DNA of 64,000 nt from Scleroderma bovista (Eukaryota; Basidiomycota; Agaricomycetes; Boletales; Sclerodermataceae). This document shows positions 47,708 to 60,015 of the stretch, in pieces. The notes beneath the pieces are model-generated. The model ran no database searches, was not told the DNA's origin, and saw only the letters and a list, made by a program, of their open reading frames with translations. A program made the position numbers and the translations under genes. Location: the NCBI GenBank assembly GCA_037178675.1, contig JAYMGJ010000168.1, positions 1 through 64,000 on the forward strand, written 5' to 3'. Position 1 is the first letter of the stretch; every line of letters begins with the position of its first letter.

Positions 47708-49249
47708 ATGGCTTTACAGGTCTTAACGCAGATTGTTGCGCTACAAAAGACTCTCAGTGGCCTTCCTCAGGCCGATTACCTTTGGGTTTTGAAGTTATGC
47801 GTATTCTTGGTCCTTCTTGTTAATGCGGGTTCATTGCCCTTTGCATGGCACCGTAGGTCTGCTCAGGTATTTGGACTCTTGTTGGTTCAAATTTTCTATC
47901 CACAGTTCGTGTGTTCTGGCCAGTCATCGTGTTCAGGATCTCGTTCTTCCTTCTACGTGCCATATTACTATTCAAGTCCCCCGCAGAACGGAAACAGATT
48001 CTGGCCGAGCGCATCGAAGCTCTTTGTCCCATAGGTGCTAATCCGTTCGAATTTGTAACTGTCCACAGGCGATGGGCGAGTATGTTTCGAGTTTTGACGT
48101 GACGCTTACTGGAATTTGCGTTGATCTGACTCTGTATACTAGGCATTGACGATACCGACATGTTTGGGATGCATCTCAGTAATTCCAGCTACGCAAAAGT
48201 ACGTTTGAATTACTGATCGTCCGTTCTTCCTTTATTCGTTACTAGGCTTCTAACCATGTGAACATAGGCTCTTGATTCAGCATATCTCCGGATATTGTGG
48301 AAAGCCTTTCCCGCATGGTGTGAAACTGGTGGGACTATTGCGCTTGGCGGTGGGTTTACTCCAGCGCTTTTTGAGGCCCGGCTCATTAAACCAACATAGT
48401 CACGTATTATCGTTTTATACGAGAGATACCTCTCTTCGCAAGATATGAAATTAGAATTTCGATTGCTTCGTGGGATAACAAATGGGTATGGATCTGACTT
48501 ATTTTGGACATCGCTAGCGCCGATCCATAAGACTCACACTTCACCTAGTTGTATTTTGTTGCACGCTTTGTGACCCATCCGAAGGGTCATCATACCATAA
48601 AAGCTGCTACTAGCACATTCAATAGACATTTCCCCTCTCCAGCGATTCACCAGCCGTCACGGACACTGACACGGACACCTCCCCCTTGTTAAATGGCAGC
48701 CCGATACTCAACAGCGCTGCCAACTCTGATTACTTGGGCAGGATACTGGCAGACCTTCTCGCGGCAACTCGCGCGTCGACAAGACGACCGGTCCTAGAAT
48801 CCGACGGCTCTCTCATCCACTCAATCGCGATATCCCAAGTGTGTTTCAAGCAAGACCGGATATCTGTTCGACCAGCCGTCGTGCTCGCCAGCGAGGGATT
48901 CTCCAATCCCCCACCTTGTGCGCTCGAGTCGAACGGGTCACGTAAACTACCAGCCCAATACACGCCTTTGAATCCGCCGCCGCACTGGGCCAAAGTTCGG
49001 GAAATCCGGGTTCCTCCATCAGGGTCGATGAAACACTTCAAGGAATTTCTTAAAGGCGGTTGGAAAAAAGTTCCAGGTTACGATGGACAAGTAGAGAGTA
49101 CGGGCAGATGGTGGGAAGAAGCGCTTGGTGGACCTATCGAGGAAAAGAGGAAGAAGAATCTAAAAATTGTTGAGGTACTTAAAGTGGGTATGGAGGGACT
49201 TGGGGGATCCTATCACTCCCTTAAAGGATGCGAGATGGTGGGATCTTAG
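47708..49249 (+). pseudogene. THEM6-like hotdog thioesterase-family protein, copy 2, one-base deletion in the tail
   Basis: Same exon plan and motifs as copy 1: LWVLKLCVFLVLLVNAGSLP, CPIGANPFEFVTVHRRWASI, DTDMFGMHLSNSSYAKALDS, YRFIREIPLFARYEIRISIA and FVARFVTHPKGHHTIKAAT. In the last exon, near 48626-48646, copy 2 has one base fewer than copy 1 (gacatttcccctctccagc against gacacgttaccctccccagc). The frame therefore stops near 48690. The sequence beyond resumes copy-1 homology in another frame (LLAATRASTRRPVLESDGSL to EEKRKKNLKIVEVLKVGMEG, end 49249). The hotdog part stays intact, so a truncated protein could still be made. It may instead be an assembly indel. Confidence 0.75.
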
Positions 49250-49830
49250 CGTGGACCATTTCAGCTTTTGATCGTTTAGATAGAATATATACATGCATGA
49301 CATACACAGGTAGGTTACCCCCCCTAGCCGCTCGCCATTGTTCTCACACATTTAGCTGCTTGAGTGTTAGCAGATACTATTATTTAGCTTCCGGGCATTT
49401 AAACTCATAGTGTCAACCCACGACACATGTTATTTATAAACAGTTCAACGCCATGCTTTTCATGCTTGTTGCAGGCGCCCTACAGACAGACGCGCTCCGG
49501 TTCGTTGATATGATTAGAGATTACTCATCCTACAGCTTCGCAGTGCCTACAGGGCCCCGGGAGAAGAAGGTAGAAATTCGCCACCCCTCTGAATAGCTTG
49601 TGGTAAGGACACTGAACTTTGACAAAATAGGCACACCTCAAATTTCACAGGTACAAAGGCATACAAAATTGTTCAGTCATATCACAGTAGGTAATCAGGT
49701 GAATCGCTTCCACGGGTCTCCTTCCGAAATCTTACACTCTGCTGGAACGTGGAACTATTTACTGTCTGGAAAAGTGATCCTTAGGCGCCGGCCTCAGGGG
49801 CCACGGCCTTCCACCCGTTCTATAAACAAG
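49250..49830. other. Convergent intergenic region
   Basis: 580 bp between thioesterase copy 2 (+) and tyrosinase 1 (-). No gene recognised; carries 3' ends of both. Confidence 0.45.
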
Positions 49831-52637
49831 TCAGCCCATATTCACACCATTTGGACATGTCCAACTCACAGGGAACAAATCATTATGCGGCTGCCAATCA
49901 TACAAATGGATCGGGCGGCCGTCATCTGCCGTCCTCTCCGCCACCCCGGACGTATACAGAGTGGTTTCAACCGGAACGACCTTGGATAATGCGGCTTTGT
50001 TATCTGGGACAGGAACTTTTGCTGCACCCTCTGCGGTCGCGAGCAACTTGCCGGACATATCCAACAACTTTCCAGACAAACTCTTCGTGATGTCCGTCGT
50101 TGTAGTCTCCAAAGTTGCCTTGGTCCTGTCTATGCCGCTGTTCACGATGATCTCGTTTACGAGCGAAGGAGGGAGGGGTATGACACCTCGGACGAGCGAC
50201 CCTATTTCTCGGCGCTTGGCACATGCCCTGCAGGGGGAATGGTCGGAGCGAGCAAACACCGCAACACTACCGACGAGTTGGGATTTGTTATCGTGGTTGT
50301 AGTAGAGCTCGAAGCTATATGACCTATTGAATGCGTGCTCCGGGAGTCGGACGAGAACAATGAAGAGTCGGAAGCCCCTAATCGCCTTGAAAGTCTCTGG
50401 CAAACCGGCATCTTTGGTAGGGGTAACGGGAAGGTGGGCCCATGCCTCCGAATCGACCTTTGTCACAGCTGTCTGAGGGTCGAATCCGTAATACTTGGAG
50501 ATCCTGGTGCGTGCTGCAAGGCGTTCAGCATCTGTAGCCTTCTGGTCAACCTTGACACCTTGGAACTCTTGGTATGTATAGTCTGGAAAAGCGGGATCGT
50601 AAGACAATCTATGAACAGGTGTAAAGGTTGGGTACATTTCGGATAGGCGTCTGCATCCAAGAATCGGGTCTGGTCGTTGGTCCAGTACTCGCCCTTCTCA
50701 TTTCTGAACGGGTAAAGAGCTCCGCGGGCACCTGTAGGAAGGATTTGTTCGTTGTACACCTGACCGAACGTTCCACGTTCCTGAAAACGAGTCTTTAAAA
50801 TCTAGTTCTGAGCCATAGTGATGCACGAACCTGAGTCCAAGGATAGCTTGTGCCATTGTTGACGTAGCCATCGCCCATCCAATAATCCCTGTAACACCAT
50901 TCCCACAATGCGACTGGACAGCATGCTTAACATAGTTCAAGTAAACATGAGAACTTTGTATTACGCACGAAGTCGATCACAATTGCTGTGATGGACTAAC
51001 ACCTAGTCAGTTAGACAACTGGTTAAGTGGATAGGGACGGCGCACAGAAGAAGATGGGATCAAACGCAGCCTGTGCATATGGCTGGTCAGCATACTTGCC
51101 TTCGTGCCATCTAAATAACTCACATAGTCCGGGTTGGTCTTGACAGCATTGTTGCATGTTAGTCAAGCCAGAAGTGATCATAGGATCACCCACCATGTGC
51201 CCATTTCCTCCCTATACATCGTGTATTAGCAGCGACTCAAATTGTAATATGAAAGGACACACGATAGTACCATGAATGATACCGTGAATCGCCTCCAGGG
51301 AGCCAACGTTACGATAATCTTCCTGTCGGCGCGACTCATTAGTTGAGTTGGAGAACTCGTCGTAGCTAGAGTGATCCGGTGGTAAGGAATCTAACGCCGG
51401 TACAACGCAAGGAACATGTTCTTACGCAGTTGCAGGATCTTCGCCATCTGGGAATGCAAACAAAAGTCCTATCTTCTGGCGGATATTGAGCGCCTGAGCC
51501 TTGAGTGCCCTATCTCCGATAGTCAATGATTGTCCCTCAGCAAATATGGAAGGGATATGCAGACGTTTGAAGGGCATTAATGTCGCTCCCGGTGGGGTGC
51601 GGATCGCTTGGAGCATGTCGATAAGTCCGAGTCCAAACTGAAAAGTACGCAGTCTGGTTGGCCTAAAAATAGCGACAGTAAGTATCTTCAACCATAACGC
51701 TTTTAGAACGTACGGTGGTACTAGTTACATCTTCGAAGTCGGAAGGAATGCCAGTCTGGTAGGTGTAGTACGAGAAAGGGTTGTTAACAGTCGCGGTTTT
51801 TCCTCCTGCGACTGTAATAGTTAATTTGTCCTCGTAGAGGACAGGAGGGAGCCCTTCCTGCTGAACTCTCGGCTCGGCCCAGTCCCAGTACCTGTCGTAC
51901 ACGAGCCTTAGCAATGAAACAAAGACCTGTAATAAGACATACGGAAAGCGGAGTTTTTTGGCCTCTGGGACCCACTGGCCAGCCTCGCCTGGGTTCGCCC
52001 TTTCGATATCGGCTGCGATACGGTCCGCAACGTTTCCAACAGCTTGCTACATGAACTTCTCTGAATGGAGTACATAACTGATACAGTTTAATCACAAACC
52101 TCGATAAGCAGCATGTAGGGGCGGTGCCAAGTCGTGAACGACACCGATGCATGACTGACAGGAAAAGCTACTATCAGCAACCTCCGGATTGCTAAAGGTA
52201 AGTAACATACTTGCAGTAACCTGAACATCATCATCCATATCTCAGCAAAAAAAAAGCTACCTGAAATTCAAGTGCATACCTCCAAATCTGGAAGGAGTAG
52301 GCAAGGTATCCTTGGGATCGGTCTCACTATAGTCTGCCGCCCTCTCCTTCGGAGTCTTCCGATCACCAGCGTACTCCTTGTAGGGCTTTCCATGGAGGCC
52401 AGCAATTTCCATATACGTCGCCGCTGGTAACTCGATGCCCGGGAAAGCAGTGTTCACAGGGAGGTTGCGCACACCCTGGACCGCAGCATAACTGAGGACG
52501 AATAGCGTGAACTGGCGGGGGTGGTTCTTCTGCATATCCTCGATAGGGATGCGCTCGAACGCGCCGCCCGTGTCCTTGCGTCCCACGATGGGATAGTAGG
52601 AAGTGCCTTTTCCATGGACTTCTTTGTGACCCATCAT
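49831..52637 (-). CDS. Tyrosinase (polyphenol oxidase), copy 1
   Basis: Type-3 copper oxidase of roughly 600 aa in many exons. From the start: SYYPIVGRK, HPRQFTLFVLSYAAVQGVRN, IAGLHGKPYKEYAG (CuA His 1), GYCNHASVSFTTWHRPYMLL (CuA His 2 and 3 with the Cys of the thioether), YDRYWDWAEPRVQQEG, AYFSVWTRTYRHAP, VGSLEAIHG (CuB), and DPIFFFHHSNCDRLLALWEW (CuB His pair, spliced). The C-terminal lid domain has SYSFELYYNH and SVAVFARSDHSPCRACAKRR. It would oxidise phenols to quinones, leading to melanin. Compared with copy 2 it lacks two bases near the end (ATATGGGCTGAC against ACATGGCAGCTGAC), giving a slightly shorter tail. A conserved TATA-like block lies 65-75 bp upstream. Confidence 0.92.
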
Positions 52638-52689
52638 AGCTTTAGATGTAAAGAGCTGAAGGGTGTAGTGTTTCTGAATTACTGATGGG

Positions 52690-52805
52690 GTTCAGTCAAG
52701 TGGTATTTATGCAGCCTCGCGAGCGCTGACCAGTACTTACGAATGGGGAATCGTGGACTTTGGATAAACTCCTGAGACCTTACGCAGCAACTTTACGCAA
52801 CTAGT
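52690..52805 (-). promoter_or_regulatory. Tyrosinase 1 promoter block conserved with copy 2
   Basis: The plus strand tggtatttat (52701-52710) reads as a CATAAATACCA TATA-like box on the gene strand. It is followed upstream by gcgagcgctgacca, atggggaatcgtgga and tttacgcaact, all shared with 59486-59595. Confidence 0.55.
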
Positions 52806-53982
52806 ATACGGGGACATCTCACCAGGTGGGGTCCTTAGGCAGGTACCTGATATGTGGAGGTATGAGCTGACAGGAAGGTCGGTGGCAGGACACAAGCTAC
52901 AGCCGAAGTTGTCGAATAATAATAGCAGTGACCAATGTGGGTATTGGGCGGAACTGGATTAACAGAAGGAATGTTGGAAAGATGGAGACGCACCGCACTG
53001 CGGGACCAGTGGAATCTGCCGAGAATGAGGCATTTCATATACCAGATAAATGCATCAGCTGCGGAACTGTATCTTCAAAAACGGTCGGGTGGTGAGATCT
53101 TGAGATGGTAAGAAGCCAGTCCAAAACGCGACTAGTAGCACATCGTGGTACATTGTCTCGTGGCCTTCACCAGGGTTAATTCACCGCACATACCATGTAT
53201 GGAGACGGTGCGCGCACCCTATGAACGCAATTATCTAAAGCACAGCTCACCTGGCATTCATTTGTGGTCCGCGCGCATCAGAATTTCGGACAGGAAGCGA
53301 TTACGTCCCCAGAACTGGTCACCGGGCAGTGAAACACAGTCATAGAAATGTGGAATAACCACACACCGGAGCGTGTTTCAAATGGTCTGCGTCGAAAAAC
53401 CTGGCAGGTGTAAAATGTTTCTCCTAAAAATTGCTGTTTCCCATTGCTCACCCAATCTTGTTCGAGTGCCTATCTCCACGGCAATGATGCTCCTACCGGT
53501 TTATCATCGCAGCCGAATGTGTGCCGAGCAAGTAACTTAGCTTCTTCAGAATCTGATAGACCTGGTCACTGCACTGGATTTTAACCCTGACAGTCCAAAT
53601 TTGGCAATGCCCCTATGCCTGACCCTGCATTTCTTGACAGATTCGGCGGACCGCATGCGTCCCATTCCAATTGAGTATGCATTGTACGAGCATGTCAGTG
53701 AAAAACTTTACATGAGAACCCCTATCACGACATAACTGGTGAACTAATACTGATAGGTATTTGTACCATGATGGCTTGGGAAACCCTTTGACAGTCGCAC
53801 AGCACGAGTACGAGATGCATATGGCACACACAGTTCACCAGGGACCACAACCAGTGCGTCAGTCACGCCGTCAATTTCATCAGTCCCTTTCATTAATAAA
53901 GATAAATACATAACCTGCAAAGGGTTTGATCTTGAAAATAACGGGGCGCCCACCATGATCCATGACTGACTCAGAGATCCTC
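52806..53982. other. Intergenic between GH3 and tyrosinase 1
   Basis: No gene. A stretch near 53312-53340 (cagaactggtcaccgggcag and beyond) resembles the cut end of the GH3 relic near 60017-60045, hinting at a small left-over of an older GH3 copy. Confidence 0.4.
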
Positions 53983-56043
53983 CTAAGTCATCAATACGCC
54001 GAGTTCCCTTTCAATCCTATCGCACATCCACTGCCTAGCTGTTTCATCCAACATTAAAACAGGCACCTTGACCTGCCCAGCGCCCGTCTTGGCCGTTCCC
54101 GTCTTCCATCGTCTGTATTCCCTGAATGTATTGGATCTCAATACCCTGATGGTGGCCTGAGGTTCTTCGGGCCATTCAATGATCCCCGCAAGCGCTGTGC
54201 GCAGTTGTGCTGGGGCTTCGTCGGCGGTGGAATCTGTATGTGGTAAGCTCTAGCTACATTAAGTGAGGTACGGAGAACATACAAAGTTCACCGTGCACCT
54301 CTACAAGGTATCCAACGGACGGGTGTCCATTTCGATCATCGATGACAGCTGTGAACTCAATCAGTAGTCCAAAAGTATCTTGAACTGCTAAAATGGCGTC
54401 GATAACTTGGCTCTCAGTCACCGCCCGTCCAGCCATCTGCAGCATGACACTGGTCTTTTTTCAGTGATTTGAAATCCATGCATGATTGTGTGATGTACTT
54501 GCAACGCTCGACATAACGAACGATGGGCGTGCCATCAGCGGGATGGAAGCCAGCAATCTCGATGACATCTCCTAGACGATACCGCCACAACCCATTGCGC
54601 GTTGTCACAACGACCTCGTACCTCTTTCCTAGTTCAACTTGCCACTGAAGTCACAATCAGGGACATTAAAGTTAAACTTGAATGGAAATCTTACTGGGGC
54701 TATGAGCTTGGATGCACTCTGTTCTTCCTCTGCGACAGCCAGATATTCAACGACTTCATCGCCCGTCACCTTGAAGAGATTCGCATCTGAAGGGTCGTAG
54801 GCCATACCAACGAAAGCCTCGCTGGCGACAAAGCCGCTACTCCACAACGTCACCCCTGGGCCTACATAGCGCCGTATCTGGGGTATGTTGTAAGTATTTG
54901 TCATTATAAGACGGCCACAATCGTCTGAACCTTGGGTATAAGGGTCGCGAATATCCCGCTGGATACGGCCATTATGTTCTTGAGCTTTGGCCAGACCTTC
55001 AGGAGCCAGCCGGATTCTTCTTTTGCGCTACCAATGACATGAAGTTCAGCTGCACGTTCTGGGCGTGCGGGGAAGTGGGGCTGGGAGTTCACTTTAGTAG
55101 AATATAGTTTCGACTAAATAGATGAAAGGAACCTGAAGGTATTCCCGTACATGATCCGTTCCATCCAAGTCTGGAATTTCGCCAGTCTTGATGGATGTAA
55201 CAAGATTGTTCCATTCTTCTTCCATATACCCAATCATATCAACAAAGTAGGTCGTAAAGAGGGTGGCGATCGACTCAAGTTCATTCTCTGCCAATGCAAA
55301 AAGCGCATGCATAAGCATGAATGACCTGTAGTCAGTAATAAAGCTAACGGCGACGGGAGAGGTCGTAAAACCTAAATCAAGGGGAGCTCTCATTTCAATG
55401 GCTTCGAGCTGAAGAAGTCAGTGGAATGGCACGTACCAGCTAACTTGATATTGAGGTGATCTTTGTCAATATCCAACCCAAGCGCTTCACGCATCATTCC
55501 TGACGAATTTAAACCAACGCTGATATTTTCGATCGTATCACCATCCTCATTCTGCACGCCAATCACTTTGTGAGGGTGGAGGGAAAACACAAAGCACATC
55601 TTCCCTGCACCCGAAGGCCATCGGATGGGTGGTGAATCCGGCTGCCTGTACTTAGGGATAAACTTTGGTTTCCCATGTGAAGTCGCGCTAGATACGGAGA
55701 CATGATAGGGTAAACCAGGGGAAAAGATGTCTCGGACATCGTTGTCTCGACACCTGTCTTCGAAGAATTTGTTTACGAACGGTTCACAAGTGTCATAAGT
55801 CGTCAGCGGAATGTTACTGTAGTTCTCAAGGAGTATACCGTCCCGAACTTCACGGTCACGGTCTTCTTTCAGTCCGATGGTCTCGAGCGCCCGATGGAAG
55901 TCACTGAAGACCGGGGACTCGGAGAAATATCGAGTATCTTTGTTTCTCTTGATAATAGTGACTAGCGTGTGCTCGGTGCGTTTCCTGAGGATGCTGCTGA
56001 GATCAGCGGACAAGGTTCCGACGGGCGGAGGAACATGCAGCAT
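53983..56043 (-). CDS. GH3-family acyl-amido synthetase-like protein
   Basis: Multi-exon gene starting MLHVPPPVGTLSADLSSILR. GH3 blocks in order: FSDFHRALETIGLKEDRDRE, IPLTTYDTCEPFVNKFFEDR, GLPYHVSVSSATSHGKPKFI (ATP-binding Ser/Thr loop, S-S-A-T-S-x-G-K-P-K), LGFTTSPVAVSFITDYRSFM, LWSSGFVASEAFVGMAYDPS, YEVVVTTRNGLWRYRLGDVI (the Y-R-x-G-D motif) and IVRYVERC. The C-terminal domain follows and ends DRIERELGVLMT, stop 53983-53985. Plant GH3 enzymes adenylate acyl acids such as jasmonate or auxin and join them to amino acids. Fungal members are uncharacterised, so the substrate is unknown. It sits upstream of tyrosinase 1 on the same strand, and a broken copy sits the same way upstream of tyrosinase 2. 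Confidence 0.87.
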
Positions 56044-56548
56044 CGAGAGGTGGAGATTGGGTGCTGCGATCCTCTGTTCCTGACGCTACTGCGGACACGG
56101 CCGTATCTACCTGAATCCTTGTGGTGACTTGTTTCTCTTTGCGAGCGGCTGACAAGGGATTTACGTATGTTTGTACCTGGACTTTTCAGGAGCGTAGTAC
56201 GGTAGTTAGCCAGTCTATTCCTATCCCATTAGTAGATCAATGCTAGATGTACGTAAGAAAATGAAAAAGTCAACTCAGATGCCACTGGAGAACCCTCCAT
56301 TTGGTAGGTTATTTGGGTCTGAAATCGACTTGGCACTAGCCGCCGGGGTCGAAGGTCACTGTTTACCACCACACAGAACTGCCTTGAACACTGCATCTGA
56401 TAAGAAATGTATTACATCAAGGTTGTTTGGGACTGGGAGTCATATCACAACAGGTATATGTACAACGATCAGGTGAATCACTTTCACAGGCCTCCTTTCG
56501 AAATCTTACACTTCGCTGGAATAGCGGAAAGGTGATCTTTAGGCGGCC
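56044..56548. other. Intergenic between tyrosinase 2 and GH3
   Basis: 505 bp at the junction of the two duplicated units, with the GH3 promoter and tyrosinase 2 3' end. No gene seen. Confidence 0.45.
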
Positions 56549-59403
56549 TCAGAGGACACGGCCTTCCACCCGTTCTATAAACAAGTCAGCTGCCATGTTC
56601 ACAGCAAGTGAACATGTCCAACTCACAGGGAACAGAGCATTGTTTGGCTGCCAATCATACAAATGAACTGCGCATCCGCCGTCGGCCGTCCTCTCTGCCG
56701 TCCTCTCCGCCACCCCGGACGTATACAGTGTTGTCTCGACCGGAACGAGCTTGGGTGATGCCGCTTTGTTACCTGGGACAGGGGTAGCGTTTGGTCCACC
56801 CTCTGCGGTCGCGAGCAATTTGCGAGACATGTCCAACAACTTTCCAGACAAACTCTTCGTGATGTCTGTAGAGGTGGTCTCCAACGTTGCTTTAGTCCTG
56901 TCTATGCCGCTGTTGACAATGATCTCGTTTACGAGCGAAGGAGGGAGGGGTATGACACCTCGGACGACCGACCCTACTTCTCGGCGCTTGGCACATGCCC
57001 TGCAGGGAGAGAGGTCGGAGCGGGCAAACACCGCAACACTACCGACGAGTCGAGATTGGTTATTGTGGTTGTAATAGAGCTCGAAGCTATATGACCTATT
57101 GAATGCGTGCTCCGGGAGTCGGACAAGGACAACGAAGAGTCGGAAGCCCCTGATCTCCTTGAAAGTCTTTGGTAAACCAGCGTCTTTGGCCGAGGTAACG
57201 GGAAGGTGGGCCCATGCCTCCGAATCGACCTTTGTCACAGCTGTCTGAGGGTCGAATCCGTAATACTTGGAGATCCTGGTGCGTGCTGCAATGCGCTCGG
57301 CGTCTGTAGCCTTCTGGTCGACCTTGACGCCTTGGAACTCTTGGTATGAGTAGTCTGGAAAAGCGACATCGTAAGACAATCCATGAACAGGTGCAAAGGT
57401 TGGGTACATTTCGGATAGGCGTCTGCATCCAAGAATCGGGTCTGGTCGTTGGTCCAGTACTCGCCCTTCTCATTCCTGAACGGGTAAAGAGCTCCGCGGG
57501 CACCTGTAGGAAGGATTTGTTCGTTGTACACCTGACTGAACGTTCCGCGATCCTGAAAACGAGTTCTCAAACCCAGTTCTGAGCGGTAGTGATGCACGAA
57601 CCTGGGTCCAAGGGTAGTTTGTGCCATTGTTGACGTAGCCATCGCCCATCCAATAATTCCTGTAGCACCATTCCCACAATGCGACTGGACAGCATGATTA
57701 ACATACCCAGTGACAGCGACACCTTATACGCACGAAGTCGATCACAATTGCTGTGATGGACTAACACCTAGTCAGTTAGACAACTGGTTAAGTGGGCAGA
57801 GACGGCGCACAAAAGAAGATGGGATCGAAAGCAGCCTGTGCATATCAGCAGTCAGCATAGATTTCTTCGTGCCACCCAAATAACGCACATAGTCAGGGTT
57901 GGACTTGATAGAATCGTTCCATGTTAGTTAAGCTAGAGGTGATCGTACGATCACCCACCCACCATATGCCCATTTCCTCCCTATACATGGTGGATTAGTA
58001 GCGGCTCAAATCACAATATGAAAGGACACACGATAGCACCATGAATGATACCGTGAATCGCCTCCAGGGAGCCAATGTTACGATAATCCTCCTCTCGGCG
58101 TGACTCATTAGTTGAGTTGGAGAACTCGTCGTAGCTAGAGTGATCCAGTGGTAAGAAATCTAATCCATGCAAGATAAATGTTCTTACGCAGTTGCGGGAT
58201 CTTCACCGTCTGGGAATGCAAACAAAAGTCCTATCCTCTGGCGAATACTAACCGCCTGAGCCTTGAGTGCCCTATTTCCAGTCATCAATGATAGTTCCAC
58301 GGTATATATGAAGGGGAGATGCAAACGTTTGGACAGCATTAATGTCGCTCCCCGTGGGGTGCGGGTCGCTTGGAGCATGTCGATAAGTCCGAGTCCAATC
58401 CGCGAAGTACGCGGTCTGATTGGTCTAAAAGTAGTGGCACTCAATAACTTGAACAATAAGGGGTGGGCTCTGTTAAAACGTACCCTGGGACTGGTATCAT
58501 TCTCGAAGTCGGGAGGAATGCCAGTCTGGTAGGTGTAGTACGAGAAAGGGTTGTTAACGGTCGTGGTTTTTCCTCCTGCGACTGTAATAGTTAATTTGTC
58601 CTCGTAGAGGACAGGAGGAAGCCCTTCTTTCTCAACTCTCGGCTCGGCCCAGTCCCAGTACCTGTCGCACACGGGACTTAGCGATGAAACAAAGATCTGT
58701 AATAAGACATACGGAAAGCGGAGTTTCTTGGCCTCCGGCACCCACTGACCAGCCTCGCCCGGGTTTGCTCTTTCGATATCAGCTGCGATACGGTCCGCAG
58801 CGGTCCCAACAGCTTGCTACATAAACTTCTTTGAATGGGGTACAAAACTGATACAGTTTAATCACAGACCTCGATAAGCATCATGTAGGGGCGGTGCCAA
58901 GTCGTGAACGACACTGATGCATGGCTGGCAAGAAAAGCACTATTAGACAAACCTTTGGACTACTTGAGGTAAGACATACTTGCAGTAACCTGAGAGGATC
59001 ATCCATTTTTCAATAATGAAAACTACCAGAAATTCGAGTACATACCTCCCCATCTGGAAGGAGTAGGCAAGATATCCTTGGGATCGTTCCCGCTAAAGTC
59101 TGCATTTCTCCCCTTCGGAGTCTTCCGATCACCGGCGTATTCCTTGTAGGGCTTCCCATGGATTCCGGCGATTTCCATATACGTCGTCGCCGGTAACTCG
59201 ATGCCCGGGAACGCAGTGTTCACAGGGAGGTTGCGCACACCCTGGACCGCAGCATAACTAAGGACGAATAGCGTGAACTGGCGGGGATGGTTCTTCTGCA
59301 TATCCTCGATAGGGATGCGGTCGAAGACGCCGCCGGTGCCCTTGCGTCCTACGATGGGATAGTAGTACGTGCCCCTTCCATGGACTCCTTTGGGATCCGT
59401 CAT
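56549..59403 (-). CDS. Tyrosinase (polyphenol oxidase), copy 2
   Basis: Close paralogue of copy 1 with the same exon plan. Visible blocks: TYYYPIVGRKGTGGVFDRIP, MEIAGIHGKPYKEYAG, the short GYC exon followed by the FTTWHRPYM region (58860-58930), YDRYWDWAEPRVEKEGLPPV, QAVSIRQRIGLLFAFPDGED, FFHHSNCDRL region near 57735-57830, LWEWCYRNYWMGDGYVNNG, WTNDQTRFLDADAYP and MYPTFAPVHGLSYD. The C-terminal lid has VAVFARSDLSPCRACAKRRE and the full tail ADLFIERVEGRVL. Most differences from copy 1 are conservative, implying selection on both. A matching promoter block lies about 85-190 bp upstream of the start. The next element upstream on the same strand is the GH3 pseudogene. Confidence 0.92.
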
Positions 59404-59485
59404 AGCTACAGATGTAAAGTGCTGAAGGGAGTAGTTTTTCTGAATTACTGGTGGAGTTCGGTTAAGAAGCTGCTAGGATACACGG

Positions 59486-59595
59486 GGTGGTATTTATGCC
59501 ATCCCGCGAGCGCTGACCAGCATTACGGATGGGGAATCGTGGACTTGGGATAAGCTTCTGAGATTGTACGCAGGCATCTTTACGCAACTATGCGG
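59486..59595 (-). promoter_or_regulatory. Tyrosinase 2 promoter block conserved with copy 1
   Basis: Shares ggtatttatgc (TATA-like on the gene strand, 59489-59499), cgcgagcgctgaccag, atggggaatcgtggact and ctttacgcaacta with 52690-52805. Neighbouring spacer is more diverged, so these blocks are candidate control sites. Confidence 0.55.
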
Positions 59596-60015
59596 CAATA
59601 TGGTGACTACAAAGGGCCTATAAGCAGCTACCTGGCAAGAGGAGGCATGGACCGATGGGAAGGTGAGTGGCAGAACACAAGCTACAACCAAGGCCATCGA
59701 AGGAAAATGACTGCAATTGTGGATATTAGATGCAATTAAATCAACAGATAAAATGCTTGGAAGGGGGAGACGCACCGCACCACGTGACTTCCCTCTGCCA
59801 ATAGAATCTGCCAAGTAATCATTCTACATACACAATACACCCGGGCTGCGGAACTGTCTCTCCAGAACAAAGAGGCAGGTAGTAAGATCTAGAAATACAA
59901 AGGAGCGCCAGTGCAAAAGCACAGCATGGCGCATCCCCTCAGAGGTGGTCCTCAATTGATTGTTCACTTGCGGCCTGCGCCGCGAGCATTTCGAGTAGCA
60001 AGCATCCGACCATCC

